Assembly (NCBI GenBank): GCA_045543675.1
Contig: JAZPXM010000198.1
Location: 1-11,998, forward strand
Reading direction: 5' to 3'
DNA length: 11,998 nt
DNA from: URNF01 sp045543675
GTDB lineage: Bacteria > Bacillota > Clostridia > Oscillospirales > Acutalibacteraceae
Every line of letters starts with the position of its first letter. Within the stretch, counting starts at the first letter, position 1. The position numbers and the translations under genes were made by a program. Shown one piece after another: positions 6,947 to 11,998 of this stretch. Below the pieces are notes generated by a model. The model saw only the letters and a list, made by a program, of their open reading frames with translations, searched no databases and was not told the DNA's origin.

Positions 6947-7477
6947 ATGGTAAATAACGGAACGCAGTATGAAGCATACGAAAAAATATTAAGAAAAGCG
7001 CTTGTCACAGACTATATCTCGTTAGGTTTTATTGCGCTGTGTGTTATAGGAATTATAGTGTTTTTCCTGTGGTTGTATCGCGGTGATAAGAAGTACGCGC
7101 AGGAATTTCCAAATTTCGAGAACAGTAAAGAAAGTAAAAGGGACAAGAAAGTTTATATTGTGAGTTTGATTTTCCTTGGTTTGATTTTTATTGGTTCTAC
7201 TTTCGCCACGGTGAACTCCATTATTAGAATTAACCATGATATTACAAACCAAGCATATGTTCTTGTAGACCAAACATTTACTGTTGTGGAGACGGAATGG
7301 TGGGGGCGATGGAATGATACCACCTATACCATTGAATATGAGACAAACGGTGTGAAAGTGGAAATTCACCCCGAATTACAATTTTGGGATTTGCCTGCGG
7401 GTGAGCACGAAAATATGGCCTTTGTGTATGCAAAGGAATCAGAAATAATACTAGATCTAAAACACCTTGATCCGTAA
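6947..7477 (+). CDS. hypothetical membrane protein, two transmembrane helices
   Basis: A 176-residue protein that I do not recognise. The ATG at 6947 is preferred because AAAGAGG lies 6 nt upstream; the longer start at 6917 has no ribosome site. Membrane helices are at about residues 23-45 and 69-91, joined by a charged loop (DKKYAQEF...SKRDKKVY). The C-terminal half (about 95-176) looks like a soluble beta-rich domain with WWGRWNDTTYTIEYET and ends ILDLKHLDP. With two helices, the N-terminus and the C-terminal domain should lie on the same side of the membrane. This gene and the next are clearly more A+T-rich than the flanking GH28 and DedA genes, which hints at a different origin. Confidence 0.7.
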   Translation: MVNNGTQYEAYEKILRKALVTDYISLGFIALCVIGIIVFFLWLYRGDKKYAQEFPNFENSKESKRDKKVYIVSLIFLGLIFIGSTFATVNSIIRINHDITNQAYVLVDQTFTVVETEWWGRWNDTTYTIEYETNGVKVEIHPELQFWDLPAGEHENMAFVYAKESEIILDLKHLDP

Positions 7478-7518
7478 TTCTCATTTGTTGTTATACTGTG
7501 TTAAAGGAGAAAAGCAAG

Positions 7519-8142
7519 ATGCGGGAAAATACTGTAAAACAAAAGATATTTGACTTCAATTCTTTTTGGTTTTTATTGGCGGCGTTTGTTGGCGTTTTAT
7601 ATAAAATGATTTTTGGAAACGGATCACTTGGAGGTCTTGTTTTAAGCATTCCTTTTTATATGTTTTGTACTATATGTAATACAAGAAAGAAGTACACAAC
7701 TATGTGTTTTTCATTTTGGGGCGGTTTCCTTTTGCTTGTTATCTTGTTGGGTTTTTGTATAAGTGCAATCACACGAGAAACGCTGTTAGCCACTTGTATG
7801 ACAATTGGGTTTATTGGTTTGGCGGTGCTGTCTTTCGCTCCACATTATCCGAACGCCAAGTGGTTGTTAAAATTTCGGTATGTGCCTGTCGTGTGTATAG
7901 GGTTCTTACCCATACACACCGCCGTGCAATTCTTTCAGATTTACGGCTTGCGTGCGTTCCTTTTTGATTATCACGGGACCATTTTCCTGACGGTCAGGAT
8001 ATTGCAAGATGTTTTCTTTGCTTTGGGTTTTTATCAATTAGGCAAAAAATACTGTGCAGTGGTGGAAGAAAAACGCGCGCAGATGACAGATGCGGTGAAT
8101 GAAACAGCCCCAGTGCAAGCTGAATCGGTTGCAGAAGAATAA
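7519..8142 (+). CDS. hypothetical polytopic membrane protein
   Basis: A 207-residue protein of unknown family. The ATG at 7519 has AAAGGAG 9 nt upstream and is preferred to the in-frame GTG at 7498. About six hydrophobic segments are visible, near residues 15-32, 37-54, 63-84, 88-108, 118-138 and 155-174. They are followed by a charged, Glu/Ala-rich cytoplasmic-type tail (EEKRAQMTDAVNE... to the end). It starts 41 bp after the previous gene and ends 10 bp before a terminator, so the two probably share a transcript. A TATACT hexamer at 7492-7497, with TTGATC 19 bp upstream, could be a weak internal promoter. No catalytic motif is evident. Confidence 0.7.
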   Translation: MRENTVKQKIFDFNSFWFLLAAFVGVLYKMIFGNGSLGGLVLSIPFYMFCTICNTRKKYTTMCFSFWGGFLLLVILLGFCISAITRETLLATCMTIGFIGLAVLSFAPHYPNAKWLLKFRYVPVVCIGFLPIHTAVQFFQIYGLRAFLFDYHGTIFLTVRILQDVFFALGFYQLGKKYCAVVEEKRAQMTDAVNETAPVQAESVAEE

Positions 8143-8152
8143 TTTAAGGTAT

Positions 8153-8186
8153 GACCAAAGGCGTGTAGCGCCTTTGGTCTTTTTTT
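8153..8186 (+). terminator. rho-independent terminator
   Basis: An 11-bp perfect stem, GACCAAAGGCG / CGCCTTTGGTC (8153-8163 and 8169-8179), has the loop TGTAG and is followed by seven T (8180-8186). It lies 10 bp after the stop of the preceding membrane protein gene and separates it from the DedA gene. Confidence 0.9.
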
Positions 8187-8227
8187 ATCCCTGTTTTCAT
8201 ACGCTACAATGAAAAGGGGAGATAAAG

Positions 8228-8839
8228 GTGCGCGAATGGATTATTACGGTGATGAACGAATGGGGATATAGCGGTATTGTGTTTTTGATTGCGGTGGAAA
8301 ATATTTTTCCGCCGATACCGTCCGAAGTGATACTCACGTTCGGCGGATTTATGACCACTTGCACCGATATGCAACTGTGGTACGTAATTCTGGCATCCAC
8401 CGTCGGCTCGCTGGTGGGCGCTGTGGTGCTGTACGGCGCAGGGCGTTTGCTCGGTGCTGACAAGGTGATGACCTTGCTGGACGGCAAGGTGGGAAAAATA
8501 CTGCATTTTAAGCGTGCCGACGTGGAAAGTGCGATGGAATGGTTTGAAAAGAAAGGTGCCCCTGCCGTACTCATTTGCCGGTGCGTACCTATCGTGCGCA
8601 GTGTGATTTCGGTGCCTGCCGGCATGGCGAAAATGCCGTTTTTACCGTTTGTGTCATTGACCGCTGTCGGCTCTTTTGCGTGGAATACAGCACTTGTGTA
8701 TCTGGGCTCTTTAGCGGGTAACTCTTGGGAAAAAATCGCCGCTTCTGTCGGCGCGTATGCCGATGTGGTGATGGTTTTGCTGTTGTCACTTGTGCCGATC
8801 GTCACGCTGTGTATTTTACATCATAAAAAACGTCGTTAG
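8228..8839 (+). CDS. DedA family membrane protein
   Basis: A 203-residue protein of normal DedA length. The GTG start has GGGGAG 6 nt upstream. Family marks are ENIFPPIPSEV (residues 24-34, with E24, the double Pro and E33), then R118-x-x-P121-x-x-R124-S in LICRCVPIVRSVISVPAG, with G132 and A134-K-M just after. Re-entrant and membrane helices are seen at about 13-40, 51-75, 112-160 and 175-198. The short Lys/Arg tail should be cytoplasmic. DedA proteins are membrane transporters of the SNARE-associated (VTT) fold; several bacterial members flip undecaprenyl phosphate or phospholipid. The sub-function here cannot be assigned. TACAAT at 8205-8210 is the probable -10, with a weak -35 inside the upstream terminator's T-tract. 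Confidence 0.9.
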   Translation: MREWIITVMNEWGYSGIVFLIAVENIFPPIPSEVILTFGGFMTTCTDMQLWYVILASTVGSLVGAVVLYGAGRLLGADKVMTLLDGKVGKILHFKRADVESAMEWFEKKGAPAVLICRCVPIVRSVISVPAGMAKMPFLPFVSLTAVGSFAWNTALVYLGSLAGNSWEKIAASVGAYADVVMVLLLSLVPIVTLCILHHKKRR

Positions 8840-8842
8840 GAC

Positions 8843-8871
8843 TTTACTTTTTACGCCTTTTCTAGTAAAAT
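8843..8871 (+). promoter_or_regulatory. promoter of the MFS transporter gene
   Basis: TTTACT (8843-8848) and TAAAAT (8866-8871) are separated by 17 bp, matching consensus at 4 and 5 of 6 positions. They lie just after the DedA stop and 22 bp before the next ATG. No terminator separates DedA from this promoter, so read-through from DedA is also possible. Confidence 0.5.
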
Positions 8872-8892
8872 GTTACGGAAAAGGGTGAAACT

Positions 8893-10110
8893 ATGAAAAG
8901 TACGTATCGTTCGACCTACGGTGCCTGCTATTTCGGCTATATCGTGCAGGCGTTGGTCAATACGTTGGCACCGCTTCTTTTTGTAATATTTCAGCAACAG
9001 TATGCGGTGTCTACGATCACAATCGGCAATTTGATATTTTTAAGTTTTGCGGCGCAATGGATAATGGATCTGCTGTCGGTAAAACTGATTCGCACGTTCG
9101 GTTACCGCGTGATGACGGTGACGGCATATTTGTTGGCAGGGACGGGGCTCGTATTGCTTGGTGTCCTGCCGCTTGTGATGACGCATACACCGATAGCACT
9201 CGGCATTGCCATTTCTTTGTATGCATTTGGTAGTGGTATCATTGAAGTAACCACCAGTCCCATTATCAGCGCTTTACCCGGTAAACCCACCGATGTAAAA
9301 CTGAATTTTCTGCATTTCTTTTTCTGCTTGGGGCAGGTGTTGACCGTTGTAGTCACTACGGTAGCGTTGCTACTGCTTGGAGACGGCGTGTGGTACTGGA
9401 TACCGATTGCGTGGGCGGTGTTACCGTTTGCAAACGCTGTTGCGTATATGAAAGTGCCGTTTGCCGAAATGGTAAGCGAAGAAGAAAGTTGTAGTTTTAA
9501 AGAACTGTTTACGGGCGTTTTCCCGTGGTTAATGGTATGTATGGTAGCGGCAGGCGCCACCGAAATGGCGATTTCTCAATGGGCGAGCTTGTTTGCGGAA
9601 ACCGCACTCGGTATCTCCAAAACGGCAGGCGATCTATTCGGTCCGTGCTTGTTTGCGGTAATGATGGGACTTTGCCGTGTGCTGTACGGCATATGCGGCG
9701 AAAAAATAAACGTGTCTTACGGGCTGTTGGCATGCGGTGTGATTTCAACCGTTGCGTATTTGCTGGTGGCGTTGTCACCCGTGCCGTGGGTGTCGTTGCT
9801 CAGTTGCGGATTGTGCGGTTTTGGTGTCGGTTTGATGTGGCCGGGTACTGTCAGCAAAGCAGAACGGTGGTTCCCGAAAGGCGGAACGTTGATGTTCAGT
9901 ATGCTCGCTTTTTGTGGCGACGGCGGCTGTTCGCTCGGTCCGTGGGTAACGGGTCTTGTGTCGGGATTGTTTGAAAATGCTTCCTTTTCGGCGGATGTGG
10001 GACTCAAAGCGGGTATTTTACTCGCCACCATATTCCCGTTGTTACTAACCGTTGGTAGTATTGTGTTGATAAAGAAGGAGAAACACTATGAACTTAGAGA
10101 AAAAGCGTAA
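8893..10110 (+). CDS. MFS transporter
   Basis: A 405-residue protein with about twelve hydrophobic segments in two halves. They are joined by the polar loop around residues 190-210 (MKVPFAEMVSEEESCSFKEL), typical of major facilitator superfamily permeases. The loop between helices 2 and 3 carries the D-x-L-S-V-K-L-I-R-T-F-G-Y-R version of the family's motif A. The LYAFGSGIIEVTTSPIISAL stretch recalls the fucose-permease-like branch, which includes sugar carriers, but the substrate is not clear. AAGGG stands about 7 nt upstream of the ATG. The 3' end overlaps the next gene by 23 nt. The gene is G+C-richer than the hypothetical pair further left. Confidence 0.85.
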   Translation: MKSTYRSTYGACYFGYIVQALVNTLAPLLFVIFQQQYAVSTITIGNLIFLSFAAQWIMDLLSVKLIRTFGYRVMTVTAYLLAGTGLVLLGVLPLVMTHTPIALGIAISLYAFGSGIIEVTTSPIISALPGKPTDVKLNFLHFFFCLGQVLTVVVTTVALLLLGDGVWYWIPIAWAVLPFANAVAYMKVPFAEMVSEEESCSFKELFTGVFPWLMVCMVAAGATEMAISQWASLFAETALGISKTAGDLFGPCLFAVMMGLCRVLYGICGEKINVSYGLLACGVISTVAYLLVALSPVPWVSLLSCGLCGFGVGLMWPGTVSKAERWFPKGGTLMFSMLAFCGDGGCSLGPWVTGLVSGLFENASFSADVGLKAGILLATIFPLLLTVGSIVLIKKEKHYELREKA

Positions 10111-10465
10111 ACGGATACGTATGATTTTGGTATTGTGCGGTTTGATGCTCGGCGTGTATTACGTGTTGCCGCTTGTCGGTATGGGTATGGACCAAGCGAG
10201 CAGAACCGCCTTTATGACAACGGGACTTTTGTATTGTGCATTTCCGTTGTACCAATATGTCAGCAGCGTGATACTGGGCATTAAACACGGACTGTGCTCT
10301 ATTTACGCGGTAGCGGCGGCGGTGTTGTTTTTCCCGACATTATTGATATATTTCACCCCGAACACGTGGGTGGCGGCATGCATTTATGGCGGTATCGCGT
10401 TAGTGGGCAACTTGATGGGATTTGGCGTACATACGATTTTACAAAAATTAAAGGACAGCGAATAA
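10088..10465 (+). CDS. small four-helix membrane protein overlapping the MFS gene
   Basis: A 125-residue protein of no family I recognise. The ATG at 10088 has AGGAG 7 nt upstream and lies inside the last codons of the MFS gene in another frame, so translation of the two is likely coupled. A basic N-terminus (NLEKKRKRIR) is followed by hydrophobic segments at about 11-33, 42-67, 70-90 and 94-117, with a polar tail ending KLKDSE. Topology by positive charges puts the N-terminus inside. Its stop codon lies in the loop of a terminator hairpin. It may be an accessory subunit of the transporter, which is inference from the overlap only. Confidence 0.75.
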   Translation: MNLEKKRKRIRMILVLCGLMLGVYYVLPLVGMGMDQASRTAFMTTGLLYCAFPLYQYVSSVILGIKHGLCSIYAVAAAVLFFPTLLIYFTPNTWVAACIYGGIALVGNLMGFGVHTILQKLKDSE

Positions 10466-10478
10466 GCTGTCCTTTTTT
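10450..10478 (+). terminator. terminator overlapping a stop codon
   Basis: Arms AAAGGACAGC (10450-10459) and GCTGTCCTTT (10466-10475) enclose a 6-nt loop that contains the TAA stop of the preceding gene, and a T-run follows to 10478. Ribosomes finishing the gene would cover the stem, an arrangement that could link termination to translation. Confidence 0.85.
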
Positions 10479-10510
10479 GTATACACTACCCGCTGAAAGG
10501 GTGGATTGTC

Positions 10511-10954
10511 ATGCAGATGAGTCGGCAGGAATATAAGCAGTTGCAAAAGCAGGTGGCGCCCAAATCGCCGAGTTTGAAAAATTGTACGTGGGCGTTTTTT
10601 GTGGGCGGTTTTATCTGTGCGCTCGGTGAGACGGTGTTTCAGCTGGCGGGGAAGATAGGACTTTCGGAAGAATTGTCCCGCCTTACCTGCTGTATAGCGC
10701 TGATTTTCCTGAGTGTACTGCTCACCGCAATCGGCGTGTATGATAATATTGCTAAACACGCAGGCGCGGGCACTATTGTCCCCATTACGGGCTTTGCCAA
10801 TGCCGTAGCATCTCCTGCTATTGAGTTTAAGAGCGAGGGATTTGTAATGGGTCTCGGCGCTAAAATGTTTACTGTCGCAGGACCTGTAATCGTCTTTGGT
10901 ACGGTGGCAAGTGTGGTGTATGGAATTATTTATTGGATAACAACATTATTTTAG
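10511..10954 (+). CDS. spoVAC: stage V sporulation protein AC
   Basis: A 147-residue membrane protein matching SpoVAC over its full length. It has a polar N-terminus (SRQEYKQLQKQVAPKSPSLK), helices at about 25-48, 58-78, 112-131 and 131-145, and the conserved GAGTIVPITGFANAVASPAI segment at 85-104 followed by EFKSEG. SpoVAC is part of the channel in the inner forespore membrane that moves dipicolinic acid into the spore and releases it at germination. AAAGGGTGG stands about 6 nt before the ATG; a second ATG follows two codons later. The usual partners spoVAD and spoVAE are not next to it: a terminator follows at once, so this copy stands alone. I could not identify a convincing sigma-G promoter in the 45 bp upstream. 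A truncated second copy lies 900 bp downstream. Confidence 0.92.
   Translation: MQMSRQEYKQLQKQVAPKSPSLKNCTWAFFVGGFICALGETVFQLAGKIGLSEELSRLTCCIALIFLSVLLTAIGVYDNIAKHAGAGTIVPITGFANAVASPAIEFKSEGFVMGLGAKMFTVAGPVIVFGTVASVVYGIIYWITTLF
10919..10953 (+). repeat. 35-bp perfect direct repeat, first copy (partner at 11819-11853)
   Basis: The last 35 nt of the spoVAC coding region before its final stop base are repeated without a mismatch at 11819-11853. In the 78 nt just upstream the two copies differ at 23 positions. The sharp step from about 70 percent to 100 percent identity marks this as a possible recombination or conversion tract. Confidence 0.9.
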
Positions 10955-10958
10955 CAAA

Positions 10959-10993
10959 AAGGCTCGCCAACAGGCGAGCCTTGCGTGTTTTTT
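10959..10993. terminator. bidirectional terminator between spoVAC and the lipoprotein gene
   Basis: AAGGCTCGCC (10959-10968), loop AACA, and GGCGAGCCTT (10973-10982) form a perfect 10-bp G+C-rich stem. On the minus strand five T follow directly, and on the plus strand six T follow after GCGTG. It serves the convergent spoVAC and lipoprotein genes. The outer stem AAGGCT/AGCCTT is shared with the terminator at 11858-11889. Confidence 0.85.
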
Positions 10994-11645
10994 ACTTTAA
11001 ATATTCAAGAAATGAAATATCATAAATGCTGTTTTCAAAATCCTCGTATATTGAAAAATCTTCGTCAAGGAAGTTCATTTCTTGTGGTGTAACCGTAAAT
11101 GTTGAGTTTTCTTTGACAAATTCAAGTTCGCTCATCGTATATACAAAAACGGCGGTGTTGTGATCCTTATCCAACATAATGTATTCAAGAACTTCCCATT
11201 TTTCGCCGACATTGCTCCACTGCAGAATATATGCAGGTAAGGAAAAATGAGAGTCATCATATAATAGTTCGATGGATTCATCACTTTTTTGAATATTGAA
11301 ATTATTTAGACCTTCAGCAAATGCAAGGTAATTATCATCAGTTAATTGACAGGTGAAGTAAATTGCATATCCGTCTACATCTATTCCTTGTGACCAATGA
11401 AAATAAAACTCATGTAAAGTAGACGGGGTTTCGCGAGGGAAAAGTAATAGATGTGAGTTGTAAAGATATTCGCCATAACCAAAAAGATTATCGCGTTCAC
11501 TACCAGGTGTGGCAGCCTTGTTCCAATCTTTAACAATTCCGTCATACATGTATTGATAATCTGTAATCTTTGTCTTTTCTTTAGAACAGCCACATAGTGA
11601 AAACAAAAGGCATATTGAAAGAATGAATGCTATTGTTTTCTTCAT
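10992..11645 (-). CDS. putative lipoprotein of unknown function
   Basis: A 217-residue protein. The N-terminus MKKTIAFILSICLLFSLCGC is a lipoprotein signal peptide: two Lys, a hydrophobic core, then an L-C-G-C lipobox with Cys20 as the modified residue, followed by SKEKTK. It should be exported and fixed to the outer face of the membrane. The mature part is acidic and rich in aromatic residues (YGEYLYNSHLLLFP, EFYFHWSQGIDVDGYAIYF) with no family that I recognise. AAGGAG lies 9 nt before the ATG, and a good promoter precedes it. The gene is clearly more A+T-rich than spoVAC next to it and lies between the complete and truncated copies of spoVAC, which suggests that it was inserted or became trapped there. 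Confidence 0.8.
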   Translation of the reverse strand: MKKTIAFILSICLLFSLCGCSKEKTKITDYQYMYDGIVKDWNKAATPGSERDNLFGYGEYLYNSHLLLFPRETPSTLHEFYFHWSQGIDVDGYAIYFTCQLTDDNYLAFAEGLNNFNIQKSDESIELLYDDSHFSLPAYILQWSNVGEKWEVLEYIMLDKDHNTAVFVYTMSELEFVKENSTFTVTPQEMNFLDEDFSIYEDFENSIYDISFLEYLK

Positions 11646-11666
11646 AATATCACTCTCCTTTGTTTT

Positions 11667-11695
11667 ATTATATCACACAGATGTTTTGATGTAAA
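11667..11695 (-). promoter_or_regulatory. sigma-A promoter of the lipoprotein gene
   Basis: On the minus strand TTTACA (11690-11695) and TATAAT (11667-11672) are separated by exactly 17 bp, matching consensus at 11 of 12 positions. The start point would be near 11660, about 15 nt before the ATG, so the leader is short and consists mainly of the ribosome binding site. The promoter lies just beside the point where similarity to spoVAC begins on the right. Confidence 0.75.
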
Positions 11696-11707
11696 TATTC
11701 TTCCAAA

Positions 11708-11854
11708 ATGGTGTGTCCTATATTGACAGCAGCAGAAGGGCTTGTACTCGGTATGGCGGCAAAGATGTTTTCTGTTGCGGGACCGGTTATTGTATATGGC
11801 ACTGTGGCATCGGTGGTTTATGGAATTATTTATTGGATAACAACATTATTTTAA
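11708..11854 (+). pseudogene. truncated spoVAC copy (3' end only)
   Basis: Codons from about 11735 to 11851 encode EGLVLGMAAKMFSVAGPVIV and on to YWITTLF. This matches residues 109-147 of the upstream SpoVAC with six conservative changes (F/L, M/L, L/M, G/A, T/S, F/Y) and no gap, at an offset of exactly 900 nt. The first two thirds of the gene are absent. An ATG at 11708 keeps the frame open for 48 residues but has no ribosome site. Changes are mostly silent or conservative, so the copy diverged while still under selection, as a paralogue or in another strain, before it was cut short. Its final 35 nt are identical to spoVAC. Confidence 0.85.
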
Positions 11855-11857
11855 CGC

Positions 11858-11889
11858 AAAAGGCTTGACCTAATCGGTCAAGCCTTTTT
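11858..11889. terminator. bidirectional terminator after the spoVAC remnant
   Basis: Arms AAAAGGCTTGACC (11858-11870) and GGTCAAGCCTTTT (11876-11888) pair perfectly over 13 bp with loop TAATC, with T-runs on both strands. Outer stem and position match the terminator after the complete spoVAC, but the inner stem differs at compensating positions. It also ends the minus-strand gene entering from the right edge. Confidence 0.85.
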
Positions 11890-11890
11890 A

Positions 11891-11998
11891 TCATTTTTTA
11901 TATGGTACAAACATAGGTTTTCCGTTCTCAATATTGATTGAACCCACCAAATCGGTTGCAACATAAGATAAATCTGCCAAATTATAATTTTCCACATC
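11891..11998 (-). CDS. C-terminal end of an unidentified protein (partial)
   Basis: Minus-strand frame open from the right edge to a TGA at 11891, giving 35 residues: DVENYNLADLSYVATDLVGS and then INIENGKPMFVPYKK. The stop lies 2 bp from a terminator hairpin, which supports a real gene end. The fragment is too short to assign to a family. Its orientation matches the lipoprotein gene. Confidence 0.5.
   Translation of the reverse strand, partial: DVENYNLADLSYVATDLVGSINIENGKPMFVPYKK

Noticed and set aside
10992..11860. Insertion sequence or integron cassette around the lipoprotein gene
   Set aside because: There is no transposase or integrase, no terminal inverted repeats and no attC-like structure; only the direct repeat of the spoVAC end is present.

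Overview
The window looks like chromosomal DNA of an endospore-forming member of the Clostridia, probably an uncultured gut-type relative of the Oscillospirales. The evidence is a spoVAC gene, AGGAGG-type ribosome binding sites with several GTG starts, sigma-A-type promoters, many short intergenic hairpin terminators, and a GH28-type glycan enzyme. This placement is inference from gene content; there is no rRNA or tRNA gene to anchor it. I found no CRISPR array, insertion sequence or phage module.

Left part, minus strand (1-3946). From right to left it holds three genes. The first is a membrane-spanning ECF-type sigma factor fused to a large C-terminal domain, driven by a near-perfect TTGACA-17-TATAAT promoter and closed by a strong hairpin terminator. 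The second is a small Mor-family DNA-binding protein. The third is a secreted or membrane-anchored collagen-like protein that runs off the left edge. In the collagen-like protein, Gly-X-Y stretches alternate with five copies of a roughly 32-residue beta-rich module.

Centre, plus strand (4020-6806). A GH28 (polygalacturonase-like) protein is followed with no gap by a metallo-beta-lactamase-fold hydrolase that carries an extra C-terminal domain. The pair is transcribed divergently from the sigma factor. The shared 294-bp intergenic region holds back-to-back promoters, a double-palindrome element and an inverted repeat over a -35 box.

Right centre, plus strand (6860-10480). Two A+T-richer membrane proteins of unknown function are followed by a terminator. 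Next comes a DedA-family membrane protein, then an MFS transporter overlapping a small four-helix membrane protein, then a terminator built over the latter's stop codon.

Right end (10511-11998). A complete spoVAC gene is followed by a convergent lipoprotein gene. Exactly 900 bp downstream lies a truncated second spoVAC 3' end. Its last 35 nt are identical to spoVAC, whereas the sequence just upstream is only about 70 percent identical. Both copies end in related but diverged terminators. The 3' end of another minus-strand gene enters from the right edge. The most unusual items are this mosaic duplication, the one-polypeptide transmembrane sigma factor, and the modular collagen-like surface protein beside a Mor-type regulator.
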